Source: Paraspadella gotoi (taxonomy: Eukaryota; Chaetognatha). Taken from it: a stretch of 64,000 nt of DNA. Positions 60,199 through 64,000 of this stretch are shown piece after piece. The position numbers were made by a program, and so were the translations under genes. Each line of letters starts with the position of its first letter. Positions within the stretch are counted from its first letter, which is position 1. The DNA lies in the NCBI GenBank assembly GCA_051294375.1, contig CM119270.1, forward strand, positions 11,201,626 through 11,265,625, in the 5' to 3' direction. The notes below the pieces were generated by a model, which saw only the letters and a list, made by a program, of their open reading frames with translations, was not told the origin of the DNA and ran no database searches.

Positions 60199-60516
60199 GT
60201 GCTCTGAAGAAAATACTGAAGTATGAGAATAACGACAACGACAACGACCAAGACTCACATTGAGCATTTTTTGAAAGTTCTCTGGTCCGACGCTGTAAGA
60301 GGCATCGACCAGAATCTGTATGTCCATCTTCTTGAGCCGAAAGCACGACCGAACCAATCCCGAGGCTACGGCAGAAGGTTATTAATTATAAGATATTTAA
60401 TTATTATGAACGATTCAAAATAAGGAAAACACAGAAAGAAACGCTTTACTACCTGTTTGAGTCGCGATCAAAAGAAAGAAAAAAGCCGCTGTCCATCGCG
60501 TTATTAAACACGCCAT
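54992..60516 (-). CDS. Secreted vWA-EGF-chitin-binding (peritrophin-A) matrix protein, complete (12 exons)
   Basis: Exons: 60453-60516, 60259-60365, 59703-59893, 59504-59642, 59230-59356, 58973-59083, 58713-58817, 58291-58507, 57025-57249, 55604-55838, 55321-55530 and 54992-55165. All are in phase: 1905 nt, 634 residues. Residues 1-21 (MACLITRWTAAFFFLLIATQ) are a signal peptide. A vWA domain (about 35-240) keeps all MIDAS residues: DASYS, the Thr in GGGTFTAM and LTDGE. It is followed by a six-Cys EGF (CSFFPCKNGATC), two or three calcium-binding-type EGF repeats (DIDEC, DANEC, DVNEC, each with CTNT.G.Y.C) and one degenerate repeat. Three CBM14/peritrophin-A domains follow, with the typical FNP.KRICDW signature in the first two. 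The likely role is a secreted adhesion or structural protein linking chitin to other matrix proteins, in cuticle, shell or gut lining. vWA plus chitin-binding domains is known from mollusc shell-matrix proteins (Pif/BMSP type); adding EGF repeats is less usual. The donor of exon 3 is weak; intron 4 uses a GC donor. Confidence 0.92.
55207..55291. repeat. (CT)n microsatellite filling a short intron
   Basis: The 85-bp array takes up more than half of the 155-nt intron between the last two exons of the vWA-EGF-chitin-binding gene. On the transcribed strand it reads as GA. Confidence 0.95.
55886..55924. repeat. Perfect hairpin, 16-bp arms
   Basis: TTCAAGCCTTCATCAG is followed after two bases by its exact complement CTGATGAAGGCTTGAA. 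It lies in the long intron between exons 9 and 10 of the vWA-EGF-chitin-binding gene and may be the tip of a foldback element. Confidence 0.85.
57791..57945. repeat. ~50-bp minisatellite, three copies
   Basis: Units begin AAGACAAAAAGAGAGAGAAA and include GTTACGAACAAAGAAAT, starting at about 57791, 57841 and 57893. It is intronic in the vWA-EGF-chitin-binding gene. Confidence 0.9.
58561..58658. repeat. (TTTA)n microsatellite
   Basis: About 24 copies of a TTTA unit in the intron between the 58513 side and exon 7 of the vWA-EGF-chitin-binding gene. Confidence 0.95.
60132..60197. repeat. (GAT)n trinucleotide microsatellite
   Basis: About 21 uninterrupted GAT/ATG units in the intron between exons 2 and 3 of the vWA-EGF-chitin-binding gene. 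Poly-Asp and poly-His frames here are not real. Confidence 0.95.
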
Positions 60517-60701
60517 GTTTTGAATATCTTTTTTGCTTCTTTTATTTTTATAAAAGTTAAGTGCCGTGGTGCTGTATAATTTAACTTTTTTCTTTTATAA
60601 TTCTTCAATTTTTTCCTTGACAAAACTTTCCACGCCTAGTAATCATGACGACGACGACAACTAGGAAGACGTCGTCAGCTTCAAGACCGAACCAACCCAA
60701 T

Positions 60702-60806
<105 letters not shown>

Positions 60807-60990
60807 TTCGGCAAACCCGTTTTCCGTTGTCTTCTGAAGCCTATTCGCGTCACGATTTTTCTTTAATTTTTTGTTGCTCCTGCATTATATTTACGGATCG
60901 GTAATCTAGAAGGGAAGCGTCAGGCCGCTTGTCGATAAATGGGGAGACGCCCTTCTTGACGACCGGGCAAAGACCCACTAAGGCACCAGG

Positions 60991-60993
<3 letters not shown>

Positions 60994-61079
<86 letters not shown>

Positions 61080-61080
61080 T
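60994..61080. repeat. (TTTC)n microsatellite
   Basis: About 21 copies of a TTTC unit, pure along its length. Confidence 0.95.
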
Positions 61081-61134
61081 AACTCTTTTTCTTTTTCTTT
61101 ATTTTATTTTTTTCCTTCTTTATTTATTCTTTTA

Positions 61135-61345
61135 TGAAATTGGTACAAGCGATATAAAAATTATCCATTCATTTAATAAATAAGCTATCTTGTCCCTGAC
61201 TGGCTTTGGTGGTTTAAGGCCTCCATCACTTTTACAAGATAATGACATAGCAAGTCCCTGCAAGCTTTCAATCAAGAATCTCTCACAGTCTCGTTTATTC
61301 ACTCTCAGAGTACCGGGCTTCCCAATGAAGTGGTATAATATTTCT
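61135..61345 (+). repeat. Dispersed repeat family B, near-full copy
   Basis: It contains GAAATTGGTACAAGCGATAT, TCTTGTCCCTGACTGGCTTT, CAAGATAATGACATAGCA and CCAATGAAGTGGTATAATAT. It lacks a short block (TTTGGACA) present in the 41536 copy. A fragment repeats at 61512-61556. Confidence 0.8.
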
Positions 61346-61684
61346 AAGAATGTTTCAATTGTATGTAAAGACCACTCCCTTCAGTATTAGATCGGGGAAT
61401 ACTTATTGTATTCCGCACTAGCATCATTCCTTTCATTCTCGCGAACACATAAAATTGTTGTCCATTTATTTTCTTTCCAGAAAAAAAAATCAAAATAAAA
61501 GGAGCTGAATTTTATGAAATTGGTACAACCAATATAAAAATTATCCATTCATTTAATTTTTTCTTTCTTTTTGTTTTTCGTGTCATTTGTTTTGCATTAC
61601 TTTGAATGTTATAAGTAAAAAAGGGAATAGTAAACCATAACAATCGTTAGACACTTTTTTTCAAACCACCATTAAAAGGTCCAC

Positions 61685-61924
61685 TTAATTCCGTAGTTTA
61701 TTATCTCGCGTTGAAACTCGTAAATCCCGATTCCAGACGCCATTGGCGGCATTGGCCCAATCGGGCGGCGATGTGAGCCTCTTTCTCCCTGGGGCCACAT
61801 CAAAGCCTTCCCTTTTTATCGCCGCCATCGTTTCCGGCATTTGCAACGGTTGATGGTATTGAAACTTGATGATGGGGCCATTGCTTCCGGTCATTGGTGC
61901 CAATAACACATCCACCGATTGCAA
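61685..61924 (-). CDS. Doubtful ORF or isolated exon (about 70-79 residues)
   Basis: The minus-strand frame is GC-richer than its AT-rich surroundings and has varied composition without simple repeats (for example AIKREGFDVAPGRKRLTS and PPDWANAANGVWNRDLRV). The first ATG in frame is at about 61894 (MTGSNGPIIKF); the longer frame needs a non-ATG start or an upstream exon. It ends with TAA at 61685. No family is recognised and no splice partner was found. It could be a recently inserted gene fragment. Confidence 0.25.
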   Translation of the reverse strand: MQSVDVLLAPMTGSNGPIIKFQYHQPLQMPETMAAIKREGFDVAPGRKRLTSPPDWANAANGVWNRDLRVSTRDNKLRN

Positions 61925-63237
61925 AGTTTAATTTTTTTCTGATTAAGTAAACTCAAGAAGTTGCATATTCTTTTGAGCGTAAAAATTACAGACTTTGTAA
62001 TCCCATCTGAAAAGCTATTATTTTAATTTACCGACATAAATAACAAAAATAACAAATACAATAACAAAGGCAACATCAACGACGACCCGACATTTTCAAA
62101 CGGAGGATTTTAGTGCAGAGATAAATAAAGAGGAAGAGAGGAGGCAATAATCAGGAGAAGCGCCGCTGGGACGTTTTAAAGACTTTTGTGTCTGGTGGGG
62201 GATTGAGACAGTGGCTTGCCGGAAGCAATTTTGGTTAAATACTTATCGATATATAGAGATAAGTATTGGCTTACTAGAAAGGTTGAATGATTTTATTTTT
62301 CTTTCCACTTTCTCTCCTTTTCTCATATGAGTTAAATATTTGTCTGTCCTGTCAGTATCTAACTTTTCTGACTGAAGCGAAAGAGCACTACTAAGCAAAA
62401 CTTAATTGGAGCCACTTTTCAATTTTCAATTTCACTTTCAATAAGGTACTTTTGTATTAATTATTAAAGCTAAAGAATTTAATAGAGAATGCCATTTTAT
62501 CAATCTCTTTATCAATTTTCCATCTTTTTTTATCCCATTTCTTCGAAACTCATGTCCGCCCCCTATCTCTTATTTTTTGCCCGCTTTTCTCTCTCTCTCT
62601 TTCCCCTTTTCCCTCAGTCCACAACCTTGGCGCCCAGAAACGAGGCAAGCTCTGCTCTTTTTTTCCACGTCGTCTTCGTCGTCGTCGTCTTCGTCGTCGT
62701 CGTCCATCCGTCCGAACGTCCGTGGTAGTCGCTCTCGTCGTCGTTGCCATCATCGTCTCGTTGACAACCATCGTGGTAATCGCTTTTGATGCCGTCGTCG
62801 TCCTCGTCGTCATCGTCGTCGTCGTCCCTTTCGACGTCGTCGTTCTCGTAGTCGCTCTCCGGGCGACTGGAGGCTGCCACGTAGTCGTCGTCGTCGTCGT
62901 CGTCGTTTTCGCGCATCTAGTCTCGAGATTATGCAGGAAAGTTGAAAGGATTTTTTTTCTTGCAACGCGAAGACGCACGAGACCACAAGTAAAGAGACGC
63001 ACGTCGAATCGGGGAAAAACGAGCGTCGAATCGCACGCAACTGGGTAAAAAATAACGCGCACCCTACATGTGCGCACCTTTTTTTGGTCTTCGCAAAAAA
63101 AAAAAAACAATCTAAATAAAACGCAAAAAACTAAAAACAATACGTTTCGACATTTAAAGAATAATTATTTTGTGTTTGTTTTTTTTTTTTCAGTTTATTT
63201 TTCTTTGCTTTAGCTGTATACTTTTTTCAAAAGTGTA

Positions 63238-63288
<51 letters not shown>

Positions 63289-63292
63289 TTTT

Positions 63293-63351
<59 letters not shown>

Positions 63352-63372
63352 CTCTTTCTCTCTTTCTTTCTT
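63238..63372. repeat. (TTTC)n microsatellite, second array
   Basis: About 30 TTTC units with a few interruptions, some becoming TCTC towards the right end. Confidence 0.95.
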
Positions 63373-63489
63373 TATTTTTTTTATCTTTGACCTCGGTCTG
63401 CAACCAGGATTCATGGTGTGACGCGAGCGTCATCAGCGCCCAGAGATGCAGTTTTTTGGGAAAATCATGTCACGTGAGAGCCGCGTGAA

Positions 63490-63622
<133 letters not shown>

Positions 63623-63743
63623 TGTTTCTCATTCCTTCTCTCTTTCACGTGATTTTTATTCACTTCCCATTCCACTCACGACATTCGCTCCGCTAAAACC
63701 CAACATCTGCCAAGATTCCATTTATTAACTGGTTCGTCCGTCG

Positions 63744-63881
63744 ATGGAATCGTTCGACGCTGACGAGATTTCTGAGAAAAAGAGATCGATTTATATCGAG
63801 TTTAATGAAGCGGATGTCGAGACGAGTTGGTTGATGAACCGCAAATGGAAACATGCTGAGATGGAATTGGCAGAAATATGA
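63744..63881 (+). CDS. Short ORF, possible first exon of a gene leaving the window
   Basis: An ATG-started frame of 45 residues with balanced composition (MESFDADEISEKKRSIYIEF, then a segment with SWLMNRKWKHAEM) and no simple repeats. It ends at TGA at 63879-63881. No clear GT donor interrupts it before the stop, so it would be either a very small gene or chance. The upstream GA array would sit near a promoter if it is real. Confidence 0.25.
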   Translation: MESFDADEISEKKRSIYIEFNEADVETSWLMNRKWKHAEMELAEI

Positions 63882-64000
63882 ACGACAGCTATCTGATAAG
63901 AATTGAAGATATTCTCGCGGTTGAAAAGAGCTGGTCAGCTTAACAACATTTTATGTTTTTTCATAAAGGGATATTTAATAGCAGATGCTCCGGGACGATA

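Noticed and set aside
62550-63140. Thr/Arg/Asp-rich frames near 62.6-63.1 kb
   Set aside because: They come from CGT/GTC trinucleotide-rich sequence. All three frames are open for the same reason, and no gene structure is visible.

Overview
This window is metazoan nuclear DNA from an invertebrate. The genes are intron-rich with GT-AG and a few GC-AG introns. AATAAA signals, tRNA-derived and foldback repeats and a Tc1/mariner remnant are present. Dinucleotide (GA)n/(CT)n arrays are very dense, with more than 25 tracts. The gene families (RNF220, synaptotagmin, vWA-EGF-chitin-binding) indicate a bilaterian; I cannot fix the phylum. It is a draft assembly with at least 15 runs of N: 340-364, 1433-1442, 1610-1816, 2499-2717, 6639-7317, 8391-8820, 11910-12055, 12383-12620, 13039-13372, 13494-13804, 16265-16289, 20459-20483, 22153-23094, 23977-24147 and 44883-44892. 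Several are flanked by near-duplicate sequence that looks like an assembly artefact.

Layout: (1) 1-11421 holds no confident gene, only microsatellites, gaps and a broken Tc1/mariner transposase. (2) 11422-30683 (+) carries the C-terminal part of an RNF220-type RING E3 ubiquitin ligase in eight recognisable exons spread over 19 kb; its N-terminal exons are not visible. (3) 30684-33557 is AT-rich intergenic DNA with two foldback elements. (4) 33558-40818 (+) is a 14-exon gene for a predicted type II single-pass membrane protein of about 541 residues with a cysteine-rich ectodomain that I do not recognise. Its frame closes only if one copy of a local minisatellite is used as a 31-nt micro-exon. 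(5) 41050-45421 (-) is an 8-exon gene for a Gln/Pro/Ser-rich, probably cytoplasmic, scaffold-like protein of unknown family. (6) 47097-50944 (-) is an atypical synaptotagmin with depleted calcium ligands and a one-base frameshift in the C2A region. (7) 54992-60516 (-) is a complete 12-exon gene for a secreted protein of 634 residues: signal peptide, vWA, EGF repeats, three chitin-binding peritrophin-A domains. (8) 60517-64000 holds repeats and two weak short ORFs.

The genes do not form a functional cluster; they are ordinary neighbours. Exon joins were worked out by hand from splice sites, phase and, where possible, family similarity. The three most notable signals are the minisatellite copy that appears to have become an exon, a second minisatellite built on the stop-codon end of the RNF220 gene, and the membrane protein of unknown family.
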